A stretch of 64,000 nucleotides of DNA from Paraspadella gotoi (GCA_051294375.1 CM119269.1:4856686-4920685), one strand, 5' to 3'. Shown: positions 49,034 to 59,469, counted from the stretch's first letter. The notes: generated by a model not told the origin, from the sequence alone. Numbers and translations are program-made.

Positions 49034-49400
49034 GCCACTTTGGATTTGGTTCTTACTTCACGTTGACTTTCTTACCTGAAGGAACTGAAAGTATCCTCCT
49101 AATTTCAGTTCGTTAATATATACATACGTTACCTATTTTTCAAAAATGATTAAAAAAAAAAAAGATTTGTTCTGAAATTGACTTATGTTACAATACTTTA
49201 CGGTAGGTACTTTTTAGATACATACCTACAGAATAAAAACTAACGGCTGTTTTGATTGTGATTCTGGAGACGCGATTTCTGAATTATTACATATTATCAA
49301 GCCATGACCGGCGAAGCCGGTTCAGGCTTGACTCGCATTCGGTCTCATGTCCCGATACGGATACGAAAGCCCAGCAATTTAGTCTCTTATAGATGAAGCC

Positions 49401-49784
49401 GGTAATCGAACAGCGGCACGCTACTCATATCGTTCGGAGGTACTCCGACAAACAAGCAATTAACCTCTATCAGAGCCTGCCATTATTCAATTGATAAAGT
49501 AGATACTCGGCTTAACGCATCAGTTTTTTAGGGCCTTCACGATCCCTCAAACAGACACTTTTTTCAAAGATATCGCCGCCCGAATATCGCCAATTCTCTT
49601 CTCTCTCTCTCTCTCGCTCTCTCTCTCTCACATCTTCTCTCTCATCTCTCTCCTCTCTCATCTCTCGCTCTCTCTCTATCTCTCTCTCACCCAGTCTCTC
49701 TCGTCTGTTCGGGCTTATGGCCACTGCTCTGGACCTTTTTCTCCCTAATTCAAACCGTTTTACTAAATAAAACCGAATGAAATT
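49401..49784. repeat. Linker with CT-rich tract
   Basis: CT-rich 49597-49690 followed by GGGCTTATGGCCACTGC, which mirrors about 43349-43370. Thus a further inverted fragment of the O region is placed here out of order. No gene. Confidence 0.55.
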
Positions 49785-50670
49785 TATTCAATTTTTGAAA
49801 ATTGGAATTCATGAAATATCGCTGGAAAATATCCCCATAACGTTTTTCCGCCGAGTAATGTGACATTTTGACAAATACGTGTTTTTATTGAAAACGGCGT
49901 CTCCCCTTAAAAACCTTAGATCGACGTTCGGCCTTTTCTTGCATAAACCCGTGATCCCCTTAACCCCATAAAACGAGATAAAAGGGAAAAACGGCGTCGT
50001 TTCATTCGCGTCACATGAAGCGAACAAACGCGCCTCTCGCGGCGAAAAACAAGCAGAGCGAAAAAATGCCGACTGCGAAAAAATATACTTTGGAATCGTG
50101 AATGACAGAGGATTTAAGTGAGACGGCGATGCGAGGAATTGTGTGATACCTCGGGGCGGTGATGTGATTAAGAGCTCAACAAAGGACCTGCGCTTGAAAA
50201 GAACAAACTCTTCTGTTGGGCACAGAAAGCGTACGTCTGTGACTCTAGGTGCAAAATAGATTGCATTAGTTATTACAGAAAATCCCAAGGAAGATCTGAG
50301 AACATGTTTTCACAAAAAACGAACCACAATGAAAAAATGAAAGGTAGGAAAAAAAAAGGAACGGAAATAAAAAAAAGAGTGACAACGAATTACGAGAGAG
50401 AAAAAATTGTATCTATTTTTTTGTTTATCTTTATTTAGCTTCATTTAAATAAACATTTTAAACTTACGGTAGAGTTAGAAAATATGAGAAATTGAGAATG
50501 AAGATGTGGAGAAAACGAGTAAAACGATCAGGATGAAAAGGGGGTGAGATACTCTGGGGTACGAACGCGGTCACGGTAGGGTAAGTGTCACGGTAGGGTA
50601 AGTGAATTCCCGAGCGACGCAACGCAGGAATGAACGCCCAAGGTCGGCTCTGGGTGTTCCTAAAGACCCG

Positions 50671-50720
<50 letters not shown>

Positions 50721-50805
50721 GAATTATATTGAAGTTGTTGACGTTGCTGTCCATCGTCGAAAAATAGCAGTTGTCGACGTCTTGTTATTAATATTGAGAA
50801 ATCCT
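49785..50805. repeat. Block P, inverted copy
   Basis: Mirrors 44066-45330. A minus-strand frame (49809-50288) includes PREARLFASCDANETTPFF and PFISFYGVKGITGLCKKRP, parts of which are also present but frame-shifted at 45030-45150. (GA)n lies at 50672-50717, where the left copy has only ordinary sequence with a few CTCTCT words. Confidence 0.7.
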
Positions 50806-51309
50806 CGTCGTCGTCGTCGTCGTCTTCAGTAGCGGAGGCTGCGGCTGCGGCGGCAGCGGCGGCTGCAACGGCGTATCCCGNNNNNNNNNNNNNNNNNNNN
50901 NNNNNNNNNNNNNNTTTTTCGTTTTCGCGCCAAATTTTTGAGGGAAGAAAATTCGGAATGTTTGATTCCAAGCGACTCTACTTCCGCTGAGGGCGTAGAA
51001 GGGGTGAGAGGGGAGGGGGAGAAAGTGGCGGAGGCAAGGGGAGGGGGGGTTAACGGGTCAGATTTGGGGCCTCGAACTTTGAAAGAAATCAGCGGGGCGC
51101 TTAACTGAATGGAAGCTGTGAAGTTGAGATTTGAGAGTGGCATCGTGGCGTCTCTCTGGTAGCGGATATGATTGAGAGTGGCGTTGATTTTAAAAAAAAT
51201 AAAGTATTTTTTCTCTAACAAAGTTTAAAGAGGAAAAAGAAAAAAATTATAAAATCGACCAAAAAAATATAAGAATATTTGCTGACAAACAATTTTTTTA
51301 AAATTTAAT
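50806..51309. other. (CGT)n, GC-rich patch and gap between inverted blocks
   Basis: (CGT)n at 50806-50825 and a GCGGCGGCTGC-type Ala/Arg-coding tract at 50835-50870 are followed by a 34-N gap (50881-50914) and purine-rich sequence. The minus strand of 50820-50870 could read as poly-Ala, but no exon borders were found. Confidence 0.45.
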
Positions 51310-52047
51310 AATTTTGGAGAAACGTGGCAATTTGTTAAACAATTTTACGCTATACTGATCTGAGCATTCGGAGAGAGAAAGAAAGAATAAAACATTAGTT
51401 GATGGAGAACGAGAATGAAGAATGAAGAATGAGAATGAACAATCAGGGTGAAAAATGAGAACGAGAATGAAGAATTAGAATGAAGAACGAGAATGAAGAA
51501 TGAAAAATGGAGATAACCAATGAAGAAGATGTAGGGAAAAATCAATTTCGGCGGATGAGATTGGCGAGCGGACAAAACTCTTTAACGAAGAGTCGGGGAA
51601 ATCATCATCAACTCGCTAAACAAAATCTAAATAAATTTATAAATTTATAAATGATAAAATTTATCTTTCTTAATATTTTTTTAACGTTGCGAGTCGTATT
51701 CATTGGTACGAATAAAAAAAACTCGGAATAGATAATATTAGGTATATTTGGGCTAAACCCTAAACCCTAATCCCTAAACCCTAATCCCTAAACCCTAATC
51801 TCTAACCGTAATACTTAGTGGCTTACCCTAATCTCTCACCCTAATCATTAACCTAATGCTTAATATATCCCTAACCTTATTCTTTAGAATACCGTTTAAA
51901 CCTACAAACTTTTATAATTCCCTATTTAAGATGAAATAGCAAAATAAGTCCATTATTTGACCTCGGTTGGTTAAAAGATATACATTTTTGAACAACTTTT
52001 TATTTGCATTGGGGCAAGGAGTTAAGAGCACAAAAAAATTTAGGTAC
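51310..52047. repeat. Block Q, inverted copy, with CCCTAA-like island
   Basis: Mirrors 45546-46406. The island at 51752-51810 is the most regular in the window, with six units of CCCTAAACCCTAAT/CCCTAATC before it degenerates. The array of GAATGAAGAATGAGAATGA words at 51410-51500 is the complement of the 46150-46260 array. Confidence 0.8.
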
Positions 52048-52072
52048 NNNNNNNNNNNNNNNNNNNNNNNNN
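52048..52072. other. Assembly gap (25 N)
   Basis: Ends the inverted Q block. CT-rich sequence follows to 52160. Confidence 0.95.
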
Positions 52073-52299
52073 CTCTCTCTCTCTTCCTCTCTCTCTCTCT
52101 TCTCTCTCTCTCTTCTCTCTCTCTCTCTCTCTTCACCACCTCTCTCTCTCCTCTCATCTAGGAACCCGTGAGGCAGCAAAGGGCCAATTGCATCCAGACT
52201 TAATGGGTCTTCGCCTCTGCCTTTAAGAGAAACTATAACTCCGACTCAGCGACTGGCGAGCCATTTCTTCCAGCCGAATTTCTGCCTAAAATCCGTGTT
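52073..52299. other. CT-rich tract and short unique sequence
   Basis: CT-rich to 52160, then about 140 bases of mixed sequence with no recognised feature. Confidence 0.55.
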
Positions 52300-52775
52300 T
52301 ATATTTTCCTTTTCTGTTTACAATCATTTCTAAGATAAGGAGATGGAATAGAAAATGTATTTGCTTTCTTTGGTGTTTTTTTTTTCAGAAAATTCCCTAG
52401 CGTTAGGCAAAATTGCGAACCACAAATACAAAAAACTCTAATCTTTCTACGATATTATAAATTTCTTATGAAAAAAATAATCTATATAAATCCTAATTTA
52501 TAAAAGCATTTATTTATACTTATTTACGAAAAAAAAAAGCAACCACCCCATCGGCAGGTTTCCCTGGAAGAAAAAAAAGAATAGTTCCTCTTCTCCATGC
52601 GAGCAAAACGTCGCTTTAATTCCCCCGGCACGAGAAAATCTCGAGCGTCACGCGGAAGAGAAGAAATCCCTACGAGCGACCCTGGAGATTGAGCATGATT
52701 GTTCGCGATGCCAAGAGACGGGGCCGGTTGAGGAGTACGGGGGGCGGGGGGAGAAACAGAGGGTGGGGGCTGGGA
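52300..52775. repeat. Block R, left copy
   Basis: Reverse complement of 60460-60935. Landmarks are TTTCCTTTTCTGTTTACAAT, TTTCCCTGGAAGAAAAAAAA, AATTCCCCCGGCACGAGAAA and GAGATTGAGCATGATTG. No gene recognised. Confidence 0.82.
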
Positions 52776-53773
52776 TGGGTGAGTTCAGGTGGGCGACATG
52801 CTGAACGGAAGCCCAGGAACTCTTTTCACTTTTCACTTTTCATTCGGGAACCATAGCCCAAACTGTAAAAGGAGAGAGAGAAGAGAGGAGAGAGAGCGTG
52901 AGCGAGTAAGATATTTTTCGGGAGGGCAAATAATGTTGTCGGCAAGGTAGTTAGATGAGATGAGATGAGATGAGAGAGATGAGCATGAGGGGAGATGAGG
53001 ATGAGATGAGAGAGATAGATGAGATGAAAATGAGGTATATTTCCAATGAGATAGAGGACAAATTGATTGCTTAATAATATTGTCAGATCATGGTCAAGAT
53101 GCCAATTTCATATCTGATTAGTCGAAATGAAAGTCCGTATTTAACGGGATCAGACGCGACCCGGTGTGTCGCTAAAAGCGCATAAGGTCATCGGCCTATC
53201 TTTGATGTCTCTTTAAAAACAGAACTTTTGGCGTCAAATCTTAAGGAGCAATATCGATCGTCAAAAAAAACGATATTAAGCTCGCCAAACCAATATAAAT
53301 CGTTTTTGATAAGAGCTGAGTCTGTTGTTGTTATTAAACAGAACAGAAAAAAGTGAATTTATATAGTCTGTCTGCTAAAGCAAATTCGACTGAAATCCAT
53401 AACGATATCCCGCCTTTTCATTAATATATCAGAAGCCGTCATTTGCGGCCCGTCGCGTCTATCCGATCATCTTTGACTCTCAAAAACGGTCAAATATGAA
53501 GTCACAACCGTCCGAAAGGCGAAACTCGTTCTAGCATTCGCCTTTTCGTAATGCCGAACCGCGGGGGTCGCGTCTCCAATATTATACGGGGGTCAAATTC
53601 GCCCGGTCGAATTAAGGCTTTAAATAATTCGCTCTTAAATTAGGCGTACTTAGTTAAAAATAGAGTCCAGGCAACCATTTAAAGGACGAACCTCGCATCA
53701 AGCCAACCGAAGGACGACAACACAACAACGACAACAACAACGCTCTTCTCAAATCGATCGTTTGCTTCGGATC

Positions 53774-53804
<31 letters not shown>

Positions 53805-55520
53805 GATCTCCCTGACGGACCGATGAATAAACGCGCTGAGAAGATTGATCGACGAAAATGAAAGGAATAAATCGATTCGCGGTCGCAACAAAAAAAAAAG
53901 AAAAAAGAAAAAAAGAAAAAAAGAAAAAAAAGAGAGAAAGGAAAATCTGGCTTTTTCTGGCGGCTTGATGGCGCATGGGGGGCCCCGGGGGGAGGATATA
54001 TTTGCGAAGAATGGCGATGGCAATTACCTATATATTTGACGGTGGTTCTTTTCATGCGCAGTTCTGTATTTTATTTTTGTTGTAAATATGATTCGTCATG
54101 TAACATGAGGATAGATTTGAACTTTTTTTTTTTTGTTTTGCACGAAATAGGAAATTTTCTACATTTTAAGTCGCTCTTTTTCGTGCGCGACTAATTCATT
54201 TATTCGCAACTCGGGTCAGTTTTTGTTAGTATTAATTGATATTTTTCGCCGCATCGATTTAATGATCATTCTGATTTAAAAATACGCCGATTTTTTTCCT
54301 GCGATATCCTTCACGCACGTCTCCACCACTCCCAGCCACCTCCGACCCATGACCCACCTTCAAACTCCACCCATCCCCACGCCTCCGGTATGACCACCTA
54401 CCGATCCCTCAGTCTTACTCCCCTTAAAAAAAAGTCATGAGATTGAATTGTGGTGCCAATCACGATGGTAATGCTTCCCCATTGAATTCTTATGGAGGCG
54501 AAAGCGGAAGATTTATCTTGGAAACCCCTGAGCGAGGATGGGATTAGAGGGGAGGGGGAGAAAGGCGAGCTTGACCAATGAGGTTGGAACGAAGAGGTAA
54601 GAGGAGGGGGGGCAGTAAATTGGGAGGTAACAGAGAAAGGGGGTGGTTCGAAGTCAATTCCGTTAAAGGACGATACATAGTGAAGGAGACATGAGGCGTG
54701 GTCGAGGAGGAAAGAACAATCCATGGAAGAATTTGGGGTGTTTTTCATTTAGGAAGGTGAAACTAGAGTGGGGCTCGCCTAAGATTTTTATGTCGGGTGG
54801 TGGTTTTTCCAGCTGAAGGGTTTAAAACTGCAGTGTGTTTGGAAGTTAAAACAAGGCGGAGAGGCGTCGGCGGCGGCGCGGCGCGGCTGATTGAACTTTT
54901 ATGCAGATTCTTTTCGCGATGGGTCGTCGCTATTTGCGTTCACGAGGAAGAATGGTGAATCGTAGCTGATAGACCGTTCAACCGTGGCTATGGCCGTGGC
55001 AAGTGACTGTAGTTAATCTATATTGCGATTGACGCTTCCTTGCAACTCAGGGCAGTGACCGTGCAAGAACGAGGGCGGTTCGGTGACGCAAGCCGCACCA
55101 ATTTTGACGTTGATTCGATGTCGTGAAATTGTGAGAGTGAGACTTTCACATTTGGAGGAGAGTCAAGGTATCTTATCGTCGAATGAATTACAAAGAGAAG
55201 GGAAAATAAACGCCAGAGCGTTACAAGAACTGACGAGAAAATTTGCCTCTGTATCTTCTTGTAAATAACTAATATTAAAAAGGTAGAAGAAATTGTTATA
55301 GCGATTTATGAGGAATGAGTCCTGGTTTAAGGATGACTTCATTTAACTCATGATTGATATGTAATTTAAACGAGACCGAAGCTTCGAATGAAAAGTTTTT
55401 ACGAGTTAATTTAAACTTTAAACTTTAAACTTTTAAACTTTAACTTAAAAATTAAACTTTAAACTTTTAAACTTTTAAAACTTTTAACTTTTAAACTTTC
55501 AACACTTCCAGTTTAGATAG
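52776..55520. repeat. Block S, left copy
   Basis: Reverse complement of about 61055-63735, collinear over 2.7 kb. Landmarks are CTTTTCACTTTTCACTTTTC, (GAGAT)n at 52964-53035, CGAAACTCGTTCTAGCATTC, (ACG)n at 53776-53802, an AAAAAAGAAAAAAGAAAAA run, CCATGGAAGAATTTGGGGTG and AACTTTAAACTTTTAAAC arrays at 55405-55500. Open frames at 53654-54055, 54398-54748 and 55083-55268 are disrupted by frameshifts in the other copy. None is called a gene, though HLEESQGILSSNELQREGK at 55160 has coding-like composition. Confidence 0.82.
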
Positions 55521-56741
55521 ACAATTATCTTGTCGTTATAATTTATGTTAAATATTTTACATTTACTGATAGGAAATGATGTCAATATTGTTGATGTAAC
55601 AATTCAAAATCAATCGACCCACGCTGTGAAAAATAATCTTACAAAAATGCGTCATTTTCAACGCCCAATTTTTAAAAAATCTGCGTTTCAGTTAAATTTT
55701 CTTTTGGTTCCACCTTAAAATTTTTAGCTTTTGCCGAGTGACTTCATTGTAATAAAAAAATTGAATCTTTGATATACTTTTGAACCAAAAAATAGACTAG
55801 AACGATGAGACTGAGTATCATATTAAGCCATAATTATGGCGGCATTCTTTCCATATTAATTTTCTCAAATATTTCCACGGTATTTTTAAAAAATCTTGAT
55901 CGGGAATCTTAGTCAAAAGCTATAACAACTTTTGAAATTAAATAATCACACTTGGCTGTATTTAAAAAAATAAATAACCCTATAGATCTGAAAAGAGAAA
56001 AGACTGATTATGTTTCTGATCATAAACAAAAAATTCTATACCTCAAATGTTTATATAATTTTTACTAAGGATAATGAATTATCATTTGTTGAAAACAAAA
56101 AATTTAAAAAATCAATGAAGGAACCTTAAAAAACATATGATTTAAATATGAAAATTTAGAGTTCAAAAACTTTGTTCGGCTGATTTAAAAACTACTGACA
56201 TTAGGTAAAGGGCTATATTATCGATTTTTAAAATTTTTGCTTCATCTTTCAGGTGCAAATTAAAACCTTTGCATAATGCCATTACTATATTAATATAACT
56301 ATTTTTTATTAAAAAAGCATAACAATTTTTAAGAAACACGCCAAATGCATGTAGCTGTATGGTAAAATTGTTGTTTTATTTTTTATTATAATACAAGGCT
56401 TTATCAATAAAGGGTAAATTGCAAAGAAATAAGTTATTCAAGGCTCCATATTGATACTATGAGTTATCAATGAATTTTCTTTGCCGGCAACGAAATGTAC
56501 TAAAAGACATTGTAGTTCATTAGCTAATCTTTATTTTTATAATTTTAAAGGGCATGTTTTGGCAAAAACAGTAAGAAACAAAAATGACAACAAATTTTAG
56601 ATGAAAAAAATTTGAATTAATTGCTATTATTTTCTTACTTATTCGCGTCAATTTATTTTTTCTTATGTGCTTGAAAGTTAGGTAAACCCAACAGAATCGG
56701 AATCAGTGCATGACAAAGCTGTGATATTTAATTGACTTAAC
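55521..56741. other. AT-rich region without recognised gene
   Basis: A/T-rich unique-looking sequence, stops in all frames. No element or exon seen. Confidence 0.6.
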
Positions 56742-56748
56742 AGTAATA

Positions 56749-56974
56749 CCGCAAAATAAAAAAAATTAAAAAGAATTCAGACCAAGCGTCGTGTTTATTT
56801 TCAGTGATTTTTAGTCAAGAACCTTTATGGATTTTCTGTGTTCCGGCGGCGTTGGATAGCCCAAACACTTGCAGTTTCAGAAATCATCCATGGTTTTGTA
56901 AAAATTTGTGAGATTCGAACCCCGTGATGAGACAGCCACGTTGGCGACTCAGCTAAGTCGCCACTTCTGTAGTT
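56749..56974 (-). mobile_element. tRNA-derived SINE, about 226 bp
   Basis: On the minus strand, TAGCTGAGTCG (56955-56945) matches the pol III A box TRGYNNANNNG exactly, and GGTTCGAATCT (56921-56911) fits the B box GGTTCGANTCC at all but the last base. They are 34 bases apart. The head GGCGACTTAGCTGAGTCGCC also forms a perfect 6 bp stem. The anticodon and T-arm pairing are poor and there is no matching acceptor 3' strand, so it is not a functional tRNA. A body of about 130 bases follows and ends in a T-rich tail (56776-56752). The flanks carry the same 7 bases, AGTAATA, at 56742-56748 and 56975-56981, consistent with a target-site duplication. Confidence 0.75.
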
Positions 56975-56981
56975 AGTAATA

Positions 56982-57445
56982 TTATTTCCATAGTTACATA
57001 ATTAAATTGTACACACAGTTATTTGTTTGCCTTTTGTTTTACGAAACAAAAAGATCATTCCAATATACAAAGAATCAGCTGACTTAAGTTGTTTATTTCA
57101 TCTATGATTTCCAACTTATTTGGAAACCATTTTACAAAGCCAAATGAAAGTTAACAACTTCTCTTTAAAACTTGTAGTATTATAATTATTTGTTGTTGTC
57201 TTTTCATCAATGTATAATTAATTAATTAATTATTAGGATGCTGCTTTGTCATATACGATGTTTCAATTGCTTGTTGGCAAAAGCAATGGAATATCTATAT
57301 GCTTTATTATTTATTTAAGGTTGCTTTTAATTCTCTCAACCAAGCAAATGGATTTAAACTAACTTACCAGGTTGATAAACAATTCGCGGACTGCACGAGC
57401 GTCAGCGCCAGCGCCACTTCCCGGTCAAATCAAGTAAAAGATTAG
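56982..57445. other. AT-rich flank, no gene
   Basis: Contains TTAATTAATTAATTAAT at 57219-57235. Just before the next candidate exon, 57390-57425 becomes GC-richer (AGCGTCAGCGCCAGCGCCAC). Confidence 0.55.
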
Positions 57446-57709
57446 ATGACGCAATCGTATCAAACTCGACTCAACCAGCGTCTCTACATTGGTAAACCGA
57501 CGCGAAATTTTCCAAACCCTTATACAACGGCCCAACATCAGGCATATCATGAGCGAATCTCGCGAAAAACTCGTCACACTCTCCTCTCACAACAGCAATT
57601 ACTGCTCAACGTCTCAACAAATCTTTTACAGAGGGCGCCGCTCCCGGTGAGAACTTCACCAAACATTCTGCCGACGCAACCTGGCGCGCCAGTATTGGAC
57701 TTCTGCCAG
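57446..57709 (+). CDS. Candidate first exon of a plus-strand gene fragment
   Basis: Opens with ATG and reads MTQSYQTRLNQRLYIGKPT, NFPNPYTTAQHQAYHERIS, RKTRHTLLSQQQLLLNVST and APLPVRTSPNILPTQPGAP, then VLDFCQ. Unspliced, it continues to a stop at 57773-57775 (109 residues). A donor CAG|GTCACC at 57710 would end it on a whole codon and splice in frame across a 100 bp intron to the exon at 57810. Composition is ordinary rather than repetitive and unlike the microsatellite frames elsewhere. No family is recognised. The minus strand is also open over 57656-57928, so strand is not certain. Confidence 0.32.
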
Positions 57710-57809
57710 GTCACCCAACGTCAGGAATCTGTCCCTCACATCAACGGCGAAATGGCGGGCCGTATCCGGCTCTGAAAGAGACAGAGCGGCTTTCGGCTCC
57801 CCCTTGCAG

Positions 57810-57937
57810 CGGCGGCTCCAAAGCCTCGAGAAGAAAAAGAAAACCAGAATTACCGGTTTTGATCCCAAAAATATCGACATCTTGGATACGTTGGGTCGAG
57901 GCAGCTTGTTATTCCGAGCCAACATCAAGGACGCCTA
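57810..57937 (+). CDS. Candidate second exon with glycine-rich-loop-like motif
   Basis: Preceded by a good acceptor (TTTCGGCTCCCCCTTGCAG, AG at 57808-57809) and ended by CTA|GTGAGA. It reads RRLQSLEKKKKTRIT, GFDPKNIDILDTLGRG and SLLFRANIKDA, with two bases over. The string DILDTLGRGS resembles the start of a protein kinase N-lobe (strand beta 1 and GxGxS loop). The following residues do not fit the usual GxV, and no invariant Lys or later kinase motif was found downstream. Beyond 57938, frames such as VNAFLVWRPSEAID and MTPRQKRRFLLDGFSRDGL are short and broken. This could be a real exon, a pseudogene or chance. Confidence 0.33.
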
Positions 57938-58603
57938 GTGAGAAGTTTGCTCATCTGATGATTGCGTCGACGCCAATGCTCGCGTAAACGCGTTTCTCGT
58001 ATGGCGACCATCCGAAGCAATTGACTGATTTATCGCCTATCTGCGCAAGGAGTTACGGCATGACGCCGCGCCAGAAACGGCGCTTCCTCCTTGATGGTTT
58101 CAGCCGCGACGGACTGCGCCCATCTCAGCCAGCTAGCCGGCTGGAGAGAAGTCAGGCATCACTATCGACGGACATTAAAAAGAAGACCAGTTGATCTCTC
58201 CTTTAGAGAGAGAGAGAGAGAGAGTTAAAAGGAAAAATGAAAAACAAACAGAAACCAAGAAAGAAATAAAAAGAAATATCGCGTAAACGCAAAACAACAG
58301 AATAAAATTAAGAAGCGAAAAGAATATCAGAGAAAAAAAGAAAGAGAGAGAGAGAGAGAGAGAGATAACCGTAAATACACAAAGAGAAAACAATAGAATT
58401 CGGTCCAGAATAAAAAACGAGGCCTTTTTTCAAATAATTCGGGTCGCAAAGATGACGATGATGATGACGATAACGACGATATCGATGAGGAAAATGTTGA
58501 TGATGATGAAGATAATAACAACGAAGACGACGAATTGGTTAATTGATTAATTAATTAATTAATTGATTAATTGCTTAATCAAGTATGTCATCCTTCATAT
58601 CCT
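57938..58603. other. GC-balanced sequence then GA and GAT microsatellites
   Basis: 57938-58190 is coding-like in composition but broken by stops. (GA)n lies at 58206-58225 and 58342-58366, a GATGATGACGATAAC array at 58450-58530, and TTAATTAATTAATTGATTAA at 58540-58575. Confidence 0.5.
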
Positions 58604-58998
58604 TCTTCCCCGGGGGCGGTGCTAGGGGCGGCCCCTCGGGGTGGCTCCACCTGGCGGCCATGAGGGGCGGGCAAATCTTTACCACCTAAAGGCGGCCCTT
58701 TGCGGCCTTTTTTTTAGCCCCAGGGGGCAACCCCAGGGGGAATCCCCTTTGGTTTAGAGAAATATTTCCCCTCGGGGGTAGCCCCGAGGGGTGATGAATT
58801 TGCCAGCCTTTTGGAAAAGCTCTTTCTCTCTCTTCTCTCTCTCCACTATTGCTTCTATTACCACTATTGCTCCAGGGGGAACCCCCCTGCGGTGGCCCCC
58901 TGGGGCTATCCAGAGGGGGCGCCCCCTCAATGACCATTTTCTGTTCCCCCTAGAATAGTCTGCCCTCTGGGGCCGCCCCTAGAGCCACCCCGCGGGGC
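58604..58998. repeat. Cluster of GC-rich perfect palindromes and hairpins
   Basis: At least six exact inverted repeats occur in 395 bases: CCCCGGGG (58608-58615); AGGGGC-G-GCCCCT (58624-58636); CCCCTCGGGG-GTAG-CCCCGAGGGG (58768-58791); CAGGGGG-AAC-CCCCCTG (58873-58889); GAGGGGGCGCCCCCTC (58913-58928); CCCCGCGGGG (58988-58997). They are separated by AT-richer spacers. G-runs and C-runs alternate in a way not seen elsewhere in the window. It resembles GC-cluster or double-hairpin families known from some organellar genomes. No gene is recognised; the minus-strand frame 58686-58937 is a by-product. Confidence 0.85.
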
Positions 58999-59394
58999 GG
59001 AGGTTTTGGGAGATGACATATCTCTAATTTTTCATGCGATTTGTAATGATGATGAATCGATTAGGATAATGATGACGATGATGATTCTTAGTATTACAAT
59101 CAGACGTTTTAGGTCGCTATTATACTTACATTATTATGTCGTTGGTGAAAAGACAAAGAGTTCGTCATAGTTAAAAGCGTCATTTGTTTCGAGCTTCGCG
59201 TTTATCGCAGCTAAATACTTTTCTATCCTTTCTTATTGAGCAGCTAATCATTACATATTATCCTTTTTTTTTTTCTTTTCTTTGATTCTTTCAAAAACTT
59301 AAATCTTTGCGTTTTAAGATTTATTCTCTAATACCCGAAATCCGACATAAATCCGGTGGGGCAAACTCCCAAATTCACTGTATTAAATATGTCT
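58999..59394. other. AT-rich region, no gene
   Basis: Includes ATGATGATGAATC-type words near 59046-59085 and poly-T at 59265-59275. Nothing supported. Confidence 0.6.
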
Positions 59395-59423
59395 CTGTCT
59401 CTCTCTGCTCTCTCTCTCTCCTC

Positions 59424-59469
<46 letters not shown>

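Larger units (their letters stand above)
48460..49400. repeat. Block O, inverted copy
   Basis: 48549-48760 mirrors about 43120-42990, 48880-49060 mirrors 42750-42600, and 49240-49370 mirrors 42270-42150 including the ACCGGCTTCGCCGGT hairpin. A 25-N gap lies at 48524-48548. Just before it, 48462-48515 (CGACGACG... ACGTACGTCACAAAGAAGCT) matches 42078-42137 in direct orientation, so the block boundary is complex. Confidence 0.7.

Noticed and set aside
53654-54055. Minus-strand frame with MKRTTVKYIGNCHRHSSQ
   Set aside because: Includes poly-Phe and poly-Ser from T-runs and (CGT)n. The inverted copy (62391-62895) is frame-shifted repeatedly.
54398-54748. Minus-strand frame with SFLLDHASCLL, similar to 61810-62091
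   Set aside because: Shared only because the DNA is duplicated. Indels between copies change the frame, and there is no stop-free collinear alignment, start or splice support.
56905-56975. Functional tRNA gene on the minus strand
   Set aside because: A and B boxes are good, but the T stem is mispaired and the acceptor 3' strand is missing. It is called as a SINE promoter instead.
57656-57928. Minus-strand frame with VDVRDRFLTLGDLAE
   Set aside because: Faintly resembles a linker segment of some LINE polyproteins, but the continuation is full of stops. The plus-strand splice borders are better, so it is kept only as an alternative.
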